Shown here: one piece after another, positions 25,357-37,200 of the stretch
Numbering within the stretch: position 1 is the first letter of the stretch
Layout of the letters: each line of letters starts with the position of its first letter
Assembly (NCBI GenBank): GCA_003254885.1
Contig: QANT01008300.1
Coordinates: forward strand, 1 to 64,000
DNA from: Purshia tridentata
Taxonomy: Eukaryota; Streptophyta; Magnoliopsida; Rosales; Rosaceae
Length of the DNA: 64,000 bases
Direction of reading: 5' to 3'
Notes under the pieces: generated by a model
Told to the model about the DNA's origin: nothing
Database searches by the model: none
Seen by the model: only the letters and a program-made list of their open reading frames with translations
Program-made: the position numbers and the translations under genes

Positions 25357-28300
25357 GTCTCTCAGAAACTTTCAAATCCAAGAAACCCATAAGCCGAGAG
25401 AAGAAAGCCCTAAACCCGAAGCCTCATGTCCTAGACAATGATGACACACTGATCGCCAAAACCCCTGAAAAGTCTCAACAACCCCCTCGCCGGGCCCGGA
25501 ACCGAAACGTCGCCCTCTCCATCGGAGACGTGAGAAGGGCCGCCGCCAAAAGCCTCGGCGAGTCGACTCAGAAGCAACGGACGGACCAGATCGGCTCTGC
25601 TAGACGGAAGATCGCTGCTTGGCCCGACGAAAGCCCGAAGAAGACCGGTGTTGGCGCCTCTGAAAAGCTACCGGAGAAGTAAGGTTTTGTGGTTTCAGTT
25701 GTTTATGTGTGTGCAATTTGTTCGTGGATTTTTGGGTGGATTTTGATTTGTTATTTTTGTGGGGTTTTTTTTTTGCAGGTATGAGATATTGGTTGAGTTT
25801 TTCAATTGCTTGGATAGTTCGATTCGGTTGTTGCGGTTGAGGGGTATGAAGCAGAGTTTTACTAATATTTGCCTGCAAATCGAGTCTTTGACGGATAGGT
25901 AATTATTTTGTTTCTAAAAAGAAATTCATTTTAATTTGTTGTTTGTTTGGTGGCTGAAGAAATATAATTTGGCATTAGAAAGTGATCAATTTTGTTTGTA
26001 TTGTTTTTAGGAGATTTACACATAGTCACTTGGCTCAGCTGAAGTTTATTTTACCTGAGGTTATTGAGATAAAGAAAGTGCTTGTTAAGGATGAGAGAAC
26101 AAGTTGTATGAAGCCGGATCTTCATGTTACCATGAACGTTATTTCAGTAGAAAATGATGGCAAGTTGAAATCTGATGGTGGTGGGATTATGAATTTGAGG
26201 AGGGCCTTCCGCAAACGGCTTGTAGATATTTCAAAATCTCATCCTGAGGTATACTCGTTTCTGATATAACACAACTAATATTGTTTAATTTCTAAAGCAT
26301 TCTATGTTATTTAGTGTACTGGCATAAGTTTGAGTGTATGCTTTGTTATCTTCTTTCTGACAGATTGTAAAGGACACTAGAATTTTGTAACAGAAAGAAC
26401 TGTATGAACATGGGTTTTTTTTTTAAGGTCATTCTTGCTGTAGGAGTCCTGTATTTCACTTTTCCCCAACAGTCACTATTTTAATTAGATTAGGACGTCC
26501 AATTGTCCTAGCTGGGAAGCAAGTTCAAGTTCTTGAATAATAAAGATAGACCATATAGGATACGCTTGGGACTTCAGACTTTTTTTATTATCAGTTTTAA
26601 CAATATATTTTTTGAACTACTTTTTTGAATAACGTGGTTTAACAATGATTAATATGCTTTCAGGATTATGAAATTCCAGAAGAAACTCTACCACATCCAT
26701 TCAATCGCGCCAAGCTAGATATGCATCCAGATGCAATCAAGTTTCCCTCATCATGGTCTTCTGGTGAGGTAGTGTCTGACCCACACACACTTGAGCAACC
26801 AGAAACATCAACAACCTGCCTTCAAGGTGATGGAACTCAAGATGTAACACATCCAATGCCAGCAATAGCAGCTCAGCTGCCTCGATCGTTTCGAAGGCAC
26901 TTTTCAGAAACATCTTTCCAAGCTCCAAATCTTTTAGGTCCAGAGTCAAACCTCAGTACAGTTTGCTCCATTGACGAAACTAGTACTGCTGCTTCATTAA
27001 ATGGCCAAGTGCCTGCAACTCCAGCCAAAGAGATAGACCACTTGGAAAAGGAATATGGTTTGCCTAAAAAAAGTGCTAGCAATGAGTCGACTCCAGCAAA
27101 GGCTGCTTCAACTCCAGCCAGGTTGATGACTGGCACACCTGCATTGCGCCCCCCAAAGCGATCTTATATGAGCCCAGATGATAATTCTACTAGCTCGCCA
27201 AACAAGTTGGTTAGGCGTCCTCCACGCTCCAGGTCATTGAAATTTGACACTCCTGTGAAGAACAAAAAGGTTGAGGATGAAGGACTTGATTTGGATGGTG
27301 GATCAATTGATGATGACATTTTGGACATTCTTCCGGAGGACCTTTTGCAATCAGTATGTCTATGATGGATTCTCCATTCTTTATACTTATTGAGCATGTC
27401 TTCTTTATCTAGGATTCAATTAATGCTTTTGGAAGTTATCAATTCCATCTTACTTTATCTGCCTGCATAAAATTTTCATCTCTCTCCTCCCCCCCTCCCC
27501 CCTCTCCCCTCTCCCCTCCCCCTTACTTTTGGTGTAGAGTGTTTTAACGGACTTTTCCTGCATTCGGCCACAATGTGCCAGCCTTTGTGCAACCACTTTT
27601 TTTTTCAATGTATAGTAGATGCAGCAGAAAGTGTGGGGAGTTAGCCACTTAAGATATCAATACAGTGTAAATATGTTCCTTTCTTTTAGTTTAATAATAA
27701 TAGGGTTGGTTCGACATATAATGTATTTAGTTCTGATCAAAAAATTTTGGGAGCCATGTTATAGTTAAAACTTTAAACTTTATGTGGTTGAAATCAACTT
27801 CAGTATCAATCTTTAAGGCTTGCTTATTCCTTGTATTTTTGTCTACGTGGATTTGAGCATAATGAACTGTAATTTTGATAAGTATCATATATCTCTTTGC
27901 AGCTTAGAGATAAGGAGAGGAAGACGGTCGAGGAGAGAGATCCGGCCATCTCACAAGCAAAGAAGCGGCGACGGATAATTGCCAGCCTGCCTAAACTCTT
28001 CAATATGATTCATTTCTTATTCCAGTCAATGAACCGTTCTGTTATCTCAAAAGAGGAGCTTGTATACAAGATAATTTCAAGCCATTGTGATATTGTTGAC
28101 AGAGGTAAGCCATTATACAAAAGTATGTAATGTCTTATTCTCTGGAAGCTTCTGGTGACCCTAAATCCTTTTTACTCTTTTCACAGGGGAAGTTGAAGAG
28201 CAGCTTAACTTGTTGCTGGAACTGGTTCCAGAATGGATTTCTGAAAAAGAGTTGGCATCTGGAGCAGATTTGCATTTGATTCAGTGAGTTTTCTTAGCAA

Positions 28301-28472
28301 GTCATGTCTGTCTGTCTAGTGGAAATTTATGGTATCTTCCATCAAAAAGATAGAAACTCGACTAAATTGTTGAATGTTACTACATCTCTCTTCTTGCAGC
28401 ATTAATAAAAGGTCACACCCCGAGTCAATACGTGCAAAGCTTGAAGAAGCAAAGCGAACTGGAGAATGCTAA
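25353..28472 (+). CDS. CDT1: CDT1-like replication licensing factor
   Basis: Seven exons (25353-25678, 25779-25898, 26011-26248, 26664-27353, 27903-28104, 28187-28283 and 28400-28472) encode 581 residues. The basic, disordered N terminus is followed by the CDT1 fold at about residues 109-230 (YEILVEFFNCLDSSIRLLRLR onward), a linker of about 200 residues rich in Ser, Thr and Pro, and a C-terminal winged helix at about 480-570 (SLPKLFNMIHFLFQSMN onward). CDT1 loads the MCM2-7 helicase at origins together with CDC6 and ORC. The linker and N terminus hold several proline-directed sites with a following basic residue (TPEK, SPKK, TPAK, TPAR, SPNK, TPVK), consistent with CDK-controlled turnover. 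Arabidopsis has two copies, CDT1a and CDT1b, and I cannot say which this matches. Confidence 0.93.
27479..27534 (+). repeat. 56-nt uninterrupted pyrimidine tract in CDT1 intron 4
   Basis: A pure C/T run made of CCCCTC and CTCTC words lies in the intron between 27354 and 27902. It has partial mirror symmetry, which can favour triplex (H-DNA) structure. It does not break the gene model. Confidence 0.75.
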
Positions 28473-29625
28473 GTTTTTTGGAAGTCCTACTGTAAGAAGC
28501 AGATTTAGGGATGGTGTACAATTAGCACATTTCATTAGGCGTCTCGGAAAAGTTTTAGTTAATTAATTATTCATGTAAATTACAGCTGGGTCGCCTAACC
28601 ATGTAGTTAGTATGATGAGTTTTGTCGAGAATGTTATTTAACAAGAAGATTGAAGATATATTTACTACCCTTTTTTTCAATATTGTGCCCTTTTTCCATG
28701 AAAAATATAATGAATGCAAAAGCTTTTCTAAGCAGCATAAGAAATGCTTGATTGCAAGCTGACTGAATGTGCAATTTTTCAGTAGTCATTGCTAGGGGGT
28801 TTCTCTTTAGACATTTGTAAGTTTCATGTCATGCCTTGTGGACATCAACGCAGAATATGGTACAACCTTCGACTATACTCATCGATCTTAATATACCAGC
28901 TTTGACTATTGTCAAAATGGGTTGCTCTTGGGACCTGATATGATTTTGATCTCTATTTTTGCCCCATAAAACCAAGTATAGACCGATGAAAATAATGACT
29001 GCTCCCAGTATTCAGATAGCCAAATATTAATTCAGAGATCAGAATAAGCATACAACGATGTTGCTTGGAAAATAACATAAATCATGAAATGATGGTGCAA
29101 GGGGACTAAACATGGTTACCAAAACTGTTCTTGTTTTCGCCAAGAATGAAGCATGCTAGCAATACATTAAGGATACTTACTTCTTCAAGAAGTAATTGAA
29201 TGAAAATTTCATAAAGATAATCCTCCATAAACAAGCTCGGGTTGAAGTAAACATATAATTTGGTTGTCAGTAAAATCATATTTAGACCAAGATTTAACCC
29301 ATCCCTACCACAAAACATCAACTAATCTCAACATTAACCGTTCTCTTCCTATTTCATGCAGCTGCAGACCTTCACAGATCTCTCAATGCAATGAACCCCG
29401 AAATCCGGATACAGTAAAATAAAACTGCTCTGAAAAACAAATACAAAATAATCTCTCTTCCAAAATAGCTATAAGACCTGTATGGCTCTTCAGCAAAATC
29501 CAGATGGCAGAAACGAGAAGCAAGAACTGCTCTCAATCTTTACCTAAAATATAGCTTGAACGATATCTGCCTAGAAAGAATTAAAAATGTAAGAGATGCT
29601 CAAGATAAGAGGAAATATCAGCAAA
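28473..29625. other. Convergent intergenic region between CDT1 and ZRF1
   Basis: CDT1 on the plus strand and ZRF1 on the minus strand end toward each other here, so both 3' UTRs are expected (about 28473-28700 and 29470-29625). There is no supportable coding region. The part at 29160-29480 is homologous to a stretch upstream of CDT1. Confidence 0.55.
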
Positions 29626-31593
29626 TTAAGTAGAAGTCTTCTTGTTTCTAAAGCTTTCCTTCAGCAATGCAAATTTTTTCTTGCATTGATTCACAGTCTT
29701 CCCAGGAACAGCAGTAGCGACCCGCTCCCAACGCTGACTGGCTTCCTTTGGAAAGGTTTTCAAAGCCTGAACCAGTGCCCTTTCTTGTACAGCAGACCAC
29801 ACATCTTGCTCTGAACTTGATGATAATCCATTTGCAGCAATCGGATCGGTAGGACTCTGGTCTTTTGCACTTCCACTTGACGACTCTCCTGATTTGTCTC
29901 TCTTTTCATCACTGCTTTCAGTGCCCTGAGGAGTCGATACCCCTTCTACTTCCACTCTAGTTGTAAGTGGAGAAGCAATAGATGGTGCAGGTTTCCTCTT
30001 CTCAAGAAAAGAATCAAACGCTTTGGAAGAATCAGGTTTCTGGAGGAGGACTGTTTTGGTGGCCTTCAGAATTTCTTCCACGGATCTTCCAGTACCAATG
30101 TATTCTGAAACAACCTCCCACCTCCGAGATGTTCCTTTTTGAAATTTCTGCATTCCTTTTCTCAAAAGCTCAATCTCTTCTTTGCTCCAAGGTTTCTCCT
30201 TCTTCTCATAGCTACCTAAGAGAATGCTACCATTAGTCTCGACAGAACCATTCTGTTGTTGAGTTTTCTTGTCATCTTGAGTTTTCTTCTCATCTTCTGT
30301 CTTCTCCTCTAAATCATTATTATATCCGTTCTTCGCATCCCTAAGAACTTTTGCTAGCTCTATCCCCTCTTTGCCCAGCATCCTGTCACATATATTCCTA
30401 AGCTTCTCAATATCAAGAGACATACAAAGACTTTCCACATCATCTTCAGAAAGATCCAGCAAATGCTGCGATACGACAGACCCTGAAAGTGTTCTAAGAC
30501 GAGTCCGCTCTTTGCGCAAGAGTTTCTTCTCTTTATCTTTCAACTTCTTCTGCTGTAAAGCTGTTTCTGCAGCTCGTTTTACCTCCTCCTCTTTTCGTCG
30601 TTTCTCCTCTTCAGCAGCCCTGGCTGCTTCCTCCTCCTGTAATTTCTTGGCCAGATACTTGGCCTGCTTTTTCCTCTGCCTCTCAGCTTTCTCTGTTTCC
30701 TTTCTCTTCAATATTCTTGGGTCTCTTTTATAGGCATTGTCAACAAGAGTTCGTATTCGGACATACTCTTCCTTCCTAGCCTTTTCTGAAAGTTTCGCAT
30801 TCTGCCTCTCCATCCACCTCTTATGGTCACGAGACTCAGCTTGCTCAAGATCAAACTCATCAGCATGCGGAAACTCTCTCCAACTCTTGAAACTGTACCA
30901 AAAGTTATAGAAAGTATCCACTTCATTCAATGGAGTATTCTCATCACCTAAAAATGGGATCGGTTGGGTAACCGACCACCGCCCATTCCTTATGAAAGCA
31001 GGACCAAACACCTTGAAGAAATCCTGTGGGGCACATTCAGTGGGTATCTCATCATCAAATTCATCAGTGGAGTCATAGATTCTTCTCTTCACGGGATCAA
31101 TTAACACCTCATATGCTTCTTGAATGGACTTAAAGTGGCTTTCTATATCATCCTTCTTTGCTTGTTTGGCTGATTCAGTTACCTCAGCAAGAAGAAGAGC
31201 GGCCTGTTTGTCAGGATGATATTTCAAGGCAGTCTCACGATAGGCTTTTCTTATCTGCTCCTCAGTGGCAAGATATCTCAAATGGCTTAAACCTAATAAT
31301 GCATAGTGATCTTGTTCTTTGCCTTCTCCACCAGATTTCTTTTTACCTTTGCTGCTGCTATAATCCAATGATGGCATAGAAGTCTGTTCCTTATCAACCA
31401 CCTTCGGATCATTAACCTCCGTCTCTTCCTCCACACAACCAAGAAGTTTAAGAGCCACGGCATGGAAAGAATGCCCAGCTGGTTCATACTTCAAAGCCTT
31501 GACTGGAAGACAATTCGAAGAAACATAGATTGGTTGTCCATCTACTATCTCTTGTGAGTAGGAAATAAGACGAAACTTGGATTGGACTGACAT
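29626..31593 (-). CDS. ZRF1: Zuotin/ZRF1-type DnaJ protein with SANT domains (DNAJC2 homologue)
   Basis: One uninterrupted coding exon encodes 655 residues. A zuotin-homology N terminus leads to a J domain at about 95-175 with the HPD motif at residues 126-128, where it contacts Hsp70. A zuotin-type middle region contains TFYNFWYSFKSWREFP. A long, highly charged helix rich in Arg, Glu and Lys (about 255-385) is the expected ribosome-binding and ubiquitin-binding part. Two SANT/Myb-like repeats lie near 455-505 and 600-650, with WSKEEIELLRKGM and WERVATAVPGKTVNQCKKKF. Family members act both as ribosome-associated cochaperones and as nuclear readers of H2A ubiquitin; in Arabidopsis the ZRF1a/b pair affects development. 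The 5' UTR appears to be split by an intron. Confidence 0.95.
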   Translation of the reverse strand: MSVQSKFRLISYSQEIVDGQPIYVSSNCLPVKALKYEPAGHSFHAVALKLLGCVEEETEVNDPKVVDKEQTSMPSLDYSSSKGKKKSGGEGKEQDHYALLGLSHLRYLATEEQIRKAYRETALKYHPDKQAALLLAEVTESAKQAKKDDIESHFKSIQEAYEVLIDPVKRRIYDSTDEFDDEIPTECAPQDFFKVFGPAFIRNGRWSVTQPIPFLGDENTPLNEVDTFYNFWYSFKSWREFPHADEFDLEQAESRDHKRWMERQNAKLSEKARKEEYVRIRTLVDNAYKRDPRILKRKETEKAERQRKKQAKYLAKKLQEEEAARAAEEEKRRKEEEVKRAAETALQQKKLKDKEKKLLRKERTRLRTLSGSVVSQHLLDLSEDDVESLCMSLDIEKLRNICDRMLGKEGIELAKVLRDAKNGYNNDLEEKTEDEKKTQDDKKTQQQNGSVETNGSILLGSYEKKEKPWSKEEIELLRKGMQKFQKGTSRRWEVVSEYIGTGRSVEEILKATKTVLLQKPDSSKAFDSFLEKRKPAPSIASPLTTRVEVEGVSTPQGTESSDEKRDKSGESSSGSAKDQSPTDPIAANGLSSSSEQDVWSAVQERALVQALKTFPKEASQRWERVATAVPGKTVNQCKKKFALLKESFRNKKTST

Positions 31594-31701
31594 AATGCTT
31601 GTAAGAGACCCACAGTGCCAAGAACTATAAATAATGCCAAATTCAGTATCGAATAAAAAGCTTCACTGCACTTCAAAATCCACTTTATATGACTCCCCAC
31701 A

Positions 31702-32143
31702 CTGCAAAAGCAAGCAAACTTCACTCAGAATATCTAACATACAGCATGATGCAATATAAATATCATACATGAACTATTAGAAATTAATGGAATATGATAT
31801 CAATGATACAGGATCCAAATAGAGCAACCAATCCTTCTTTAACACACACATACAGGCCTTTTTCGAGAGGCAATCAAATAAAATTAACTCTATTCTAACA
31901 AACATCATCATCTTTGCTTCATCCATAGAGAATATTACTTTATCACTTAAAAACCAACAACAAAGAGAAACACTTATACCTGGCCAAAAAAAGAGAAACA
32001 CTTATTGGGTCATTTTATATTTCCTCATGGCAACACAGCTACTCGACCTCTCAAAAAGGCTCAAAATTTATACACAACCATGAAAATCAACAAATACAAC
32101 AAGACGATTCAACAGAATTCCACACCAAAAAAAAAAAAAAAAN

Positions 32144-32177
<34 letters not shown>

Positions 32178-32204
32178 TCTATGTAGAAAGAAAAAAACCC
32201 TAAC
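31702..32204 (-). other. Predicted 5'-UTR intron of ZRF1
   Basis: On the minus strand a donor GAG|GTTAGGG occurs at 32205/32204 and a strong acceptor, TTTGCTTGCTTTTGCAG, ends at 31702. Splicing would leave about 108 bases of leader before the ATG at 31593. This explains the non-coding gap between a promoter-like region near 32340-32550 and the start codon. The intron contains the long A/T homopolymer run. Confidence 0.6.
32127..32175. repeat. A-homopolymer run with one undetermined base
   Basis: About 49 bases of A, with a single N at 32143. The length is probably unreliable because of sequencing or assembly slippage. It lies in the predicted ZRF1 leader intron. Confidence 0.9.
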
Positions 32205-32343
32205 CTCGAGCCGAGCAGATGAAGGTGATGAAGTTTTCAATGGAGTCGTTGGCGGAGAAGCTTGAGTCTTGTACGACGATCGAAGCTCTGCCGGACTTTA
32301 CTAGAGTCGCAGTTCCTCGCTCGTCCAGGTTTAGTGGTTTAGC

Positions 32344-32545
32344 ATATATAAAGCTCGAATGCGGCAATGCCCTAATTGTTTACAATTGGGGGATGGATGT
32401 TCACGATCTACATCGCACACGTGTCACGTGTCCTCATTATGTTATTCATACTGGGCCACCAAATTCTGTTCTAATTTTGATGGGCCCAATTCCACTTGTC
32501 TTTAGGTCTAAATAGGAAAACAAACGACAGGCCTCTGTAAGCCCA
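32344..32545 (-). promoter_or_regulatory. ZRF1 promoter candidate: tandem G-boxes, site II elements and TATA
   Basis: Two CACGTG G-boxes lie almost side by side at 32418-32423 and 32425-32430. Site II (TGGGCY) elements occur at 32452-32457, 32481-32486 and 32540-32545. A TATA-like TTTATATATG (minus strand) covers 32344-32353. The order and spacing fit a promoter reading leftward into ZRF1, with transcription starting near 32315. Confidence 0.5.
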
Positions 32546-32809
32546 TTGTTTGGATTAAAAAAAGGGGCTAAATCGAATGACCAATTCCATCCTTATAGTT
32601 TAGCCATTATTTCAATTTCATCCATATAGTTCAATAATCCCACGGACCATAGCTTGTAATTGAAGTGTAAAATTTATTTATTTTTTATTTTATTAATGGA
32701 ATAGTCACGTTTCACAAGTGTTGCAAAGTAAATTAACCCTTTCTTGATCATTTTCACTAACCTCACAATTCAATTCAACCCATGAGAACAAAGTTGGAAT
32801 GGTTAAAAT

Positions 32810-33917
32810 TATGGGTGGGCATCTTATTCCGCAATACCATTCCATACCAATTTCATATCATTTTGTGTCAAGTTTCATATCGAAAAATGATACCAATCCT
32901 TATACCATATCAAAACTAGACTGTACCATTCTTAAATGGTATGGGAATAATTTCACTTTTTCAATATTGACCAATACCATATTATACCGAATATTAATTA
33001 AATTTAAATATTTTAATTAACATTTCTATATAAAAACTAAATAAAAATATAGTATGGTAACTTGGTATATATTATAATTCATAGTTAATTAATAATTAAT
33101 AAATTTATATCATATCATACCCTAATTGGCTAATACTATAATTCATAGTATTAACTGTATTATAGTATGGCAAGTTGGTATACACTATATACTATATAGT
33201 ATACTATAATTCATAGTTAATTTATATCAATCCTAATATTATGATATGATATAATATTAATAAATGGTATATACTATACCCCATGCCCTATACCCCAAGG
33301 TTTAGAAAATTAAAATATAGAATAAAACATATACTATAATATCTCATACCCTATACTAATTAAAACATATGTAATAAAAATAAAAAACTCTAAACCTCAA
33401 AGTACCCTAAACCCCAAACCAAATCCCAAAAAAACCCTAAATCTTGAACTCCAAAGTTCCAAATCCTAAACCAAACCCCAAAATACCTTAAATCATTAAC
33501 TCCAGAGTTCCAAATTCTAAATCAAACCATTTGGGCATTCTATTTTTGTGTTTTGCTGCAGCCTATTATGAATTTATTAGAATTTGGGCATTCTATTTGT
33601 TAAGTTTGAATTAGAATTATATATGAACTTCTATTTTAGATGTTAAATGTTGTTTTGGGCATTTGGCTAAAAAAAGCAAGTGGTTAAATGTTGTTTTGAT
33701 TGAAAAAACATGTTAAATGTTATGGTTTTGGAAAAAATAAAAAACAGTTTAAAAAATTGACATAATGCCATACCATACCGTTTCATACCGAATTTGTAGA
33801 ACATCAGTATGATATGGATCCATTTTTTAAAATGTCCATACCATATCATTTAAAAATTGCTGGTATAGGATAGGTACGAGATTAATACCGTTTCATCCTA
33901 TACCATGCCCACCTCTA
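32810..33917. mobile_element. Non-autonomous hAT element, 1108 bp
   Basis: The left end begins TATGGGTGGGCAT and the complement of the right end begins TAGAGGTGGGCAT, which matches the T-A-G-x-GGTGGGCA termini usual for plant hAT elements. The 8-bp target GTTAAAAT is present on both sides (32802-32809 and 33918-33925), the hAT hallmark. The interior is AT-rich and filled with short ATACC/GGTAT words in both orientations, typical of subterminal transposase-binding repeats. No transposase is encoded, so it would need a source of transposase elsewhere. Confidence 0.9.
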
Positions 33918-33925
33918 GTTAAAAT

Positions 33926-34250
33926 AAACAAAAAAAGGATAATTTTGCTCCTCCAGGCTCACCAACCATGTAAGCTCGCCCAACAAAAAATAATTTTATC
34001 CTTTAATTGAAAACCGCTAAAATTACAAGAGTATAGTTGTATAACTATTGAAATTAGGACTAGTCACGGTTCAGTGATCGGTTCCATCATGTAAAAAAAA
34101 ACCAGTGCCAAACTGATTCAAGTCGGTTCTTCTTATGCCCGGTACAAACTAGGACCGTCGGTTTGGTTACAGGGAGGAATTGGTAATTGGGTAAAAGAAG
34201 ACACATATACTACCGTTTCAGCTCGGCGCACAGGTAGTGTGGCCGAGTCC
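33926..34250. other. PARN-like gene upstream region
   Basis: This 325-bp stretch between the hAT element and the PARN-like start codon is the likely promoter and 5' UTR of that gene. I see no TATA box or other clear element, only an AT-rich stretch followed by a GC-richer 100 bases near the start codon. Confidence 0.4.
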
Positions 34251-37200
34251 ATGGCGTCTCTGCCTCCATTGATACGCCGCCGTTTCCTCTGCACCAAGGT
34301 CTCCAAGAAATGGGCCGTCAAGGAAGTGACCAAGTCGAATTTCGCAGAGTCCGTCGAGCAGTTCAAGGACCAACTCGCCAGCTCGGACTTCGTGGCCGTG
34401 TCGCTGCAGAAAACGGGGTCGTCTTCTGCGTCGTGGCACCGTGCCCTACCCTTCGACACCGCCGACACGTCGTATTTCAAAGCCAAGTACGCCGCCGAGC
34501 GTTACCAGCTGCTTCATTTCGCTGCCTGCCCTTTCACTCTCAGAGCCTCCAAGCTCACTGCTCACCCGTCAGTACATTTCACTTCTACTATGCCCTCATA
34601 AACATACATACACGCACAAACTTGTATATATATATATATATCCTGGGTGGGATTTGATGGTTTGAGTTTGTTGGGTGTTTTGGTGCAGATATAACTTTGT
34701 ATTGTTCCCTAGAGATGAGTGGAAGATGGGAATGCCAGCTTATAGTTTTTCAGTTCAAACATCACATTTGACTTCCATGGCTCAAGAGGGTTTTGATTTT
34801 AATGCCTGCATATATGATGGTAAGCCTCCCTAATCACTGAGTCTGTGGACATGGGCAACGAACAATAATATGAATCACATTCATTCAAAGTCTCGAAACT
34901 TTCAACCCAAGTAAATGTATTAAGGAACACTACAAGGAATTTGAAAATTAGGAACTTAGATGCAATTTCAGTGACAAGTATTAAGAAGAAGAAATGTGGC
35001 AAGGGGGAAAGTTAGCTGCTTAACAATGGAAGATAAATTTGCAGCAAGATAATTTTTTTTTTTCTCTGTTTTCATTCATCCCAATTTTTGAAATCCAAAT
35101 GGAGTCTTAGTGTGTTGGAATGAGTGTGCGCGTGCACTTGTAGTGTGAAGTTTGAGAGTTGTGTTAGGGAAAGTGTATCAAAAAACAAGGACTGCTTGTA
35201 GTACTTGTATGCAATTTTGGATATAGCAAATCTTTATCTTTTATGATTTTTTGAGATTACTTATCTGTTTGTCTTGTGACTCTTGTGGCAGGTATATCAT
35301 ACTTATCTAGAGCACAAGAATCTGCAGCTAAACTTCGGATAGGGAATCCAACCCCCAGCACCTATGTAATGGATTCTTCTTCTACCCGTACTGTTGCTGA
35401 TACAGTTTTTTTTGAAAGAATTAGATCACGAGTTAAGCATTGGAAAAAGGCATGTCAAACCTCAAGCTCAGGGAAAGATGGTAAGGGAAATTCTCTAGGT
35501 TCTCTTTACAACCAATGTCTTTCCTTCATCTTTGTTATATTTTCTATTCGAAAGTGTATTCACTTTTCATTTTGCAGATGCTCTGCTGAGTTCCTTAAGA
35601 AAAATTGTCTTGGGGAGTGAAATTTATGGATCAAGGCCATGCATGAATATAGATGTTTGCAGTGAACGTCAGGTGCAGCTTGCACTGCAGGTACATTGAT
35701 CTGATGTAGTTTTTAATCCTTTAGTTGAGACCTGTCTTCTGGTGCTGGTATGCTTTATCAGAGTTTTATTGTTTTTGGTCATTGGTTGCAGATGTTGACA
35801 GAGTTCTCGGATGAACTTGTTCCTTTGATAATACCAGCAAAAGGTGGAGGAACTCAGGCTGTTCGTGCTGTTTTGACAAGTTCTAAAGAGGACAAGGACT
35901 TGTTTGAGGTAGTGAGGAAATTTTCAATTCTTGCTGTTTTGCTTCATGAAGCTTTTTATAAATCCGTATTTGGTTTAAATTTACAGAGAGAACTTCAAAA
36001 TACTGAAGAGGAACAAAGGAAGAGAATTCGTGGATTTCGTGAAGTGATCGATTTGATTTCTGCTTCACAGAAACCTGTAGTCTCCCACAATTCCCTAAAT
36101 GGTGTATCTCTATTTAATTAATATATATGGGCTGTAATGCCCCTGATTTGGCCTTTGTGCTTTCTTTGGTTTTACAACTTAACATTTAATTTTTTCTTCA
36201 TGCAGATTTCACGTCTATTCATTCAAAATTTCTCTCTCCCCTGCCAACCAACGTAGATGAGTTCACGTGCTCCTTGCACTTGGTTTTCCCTCACATACTT
36301 GACGTCAACCATCTGATGAAGAATATTGGCCCTCTAAGGAAAGTAACCAATATACATGCAGCTATTTCCTACCTGAATAATCATTACTTTGCTCCCATTG
36401 ATATGGAAATTTCATTTCAAGGTATATGGTCAATTTCCTTAGTTTTCGTGTAACAAAAACTGAGTGAGAGAGAGTACAACATTGCCACATTGTTGTCACT
36501 CCTGCCGGTTTTACTTCAGACAAGGTTTGATATGAGAGAAAAATAAGAAAAAAACTTGGGCAGCTTGCTTGACCATTATTGAATATTATAAATGATGTAG
36601 ACATGCCAAGTTGAATTTCTTTTAAAAATTCACTTCTTAGAAGACCTTAACCTCATTTTTGTGAGATTGCTTTTCATCATTTCATTATGTTTTACTTCAG
36701 AGCAAGCCTAACTTCTATTACTATAACAATGTCTGAGGTTGTCATCTACAGAACAAGAAGGCAAAACTTATAGGCATGATGTTGTGAAGATGTGCTATCT
36801 GTTTGGGAAGCTCTGCTCCATTTTGAAAATCTACGACAATGTTATGCCATCTAACAGTGAACTGTTAGCTCCCGCCCTTGAAGAGTATGCAAACATATCC
36901 AATCCGCTCTCCGACAGCCCGCAAGAATCAATCAATGAGGATATCAGAATCTGGACAAAGAATATGCAAAAAGTCAGCTGTGATCATTTGGTATTCTTAT
37001 GGGGATTTAGAAGTGGGATGACTGCAGGAATGCTCAAGAGCTTGTTGCACAAGTCACACGATGTTTTCTCTGATGATTTTGATGTTCGGTTAGTGGATAA
37101 AAGCTGTGCCATCGTTGTTTTCTGGAGACCTGGTTTATCTGAAACATTTCTGAATGTCGCGAGTAATGAAGACATTTGTGGAGCTTTGAGGGATATAGTC

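Noticed and set aside
30371-30733. Plus-strand frame of 120 codons
   Set aside because: It is the complement of the charged-helix part of ZRF1, producing a Ser/Phe-rich artefact.
32219-32515. Plus-strand frame of 98 codons just upstream of ZRF1
   Set aside because: It resembles no protein I know, has no typical plant codon pattern beyond its first 35 codons, and overlaps the predicted ZRF1 leader exon and promoter on the other strand.
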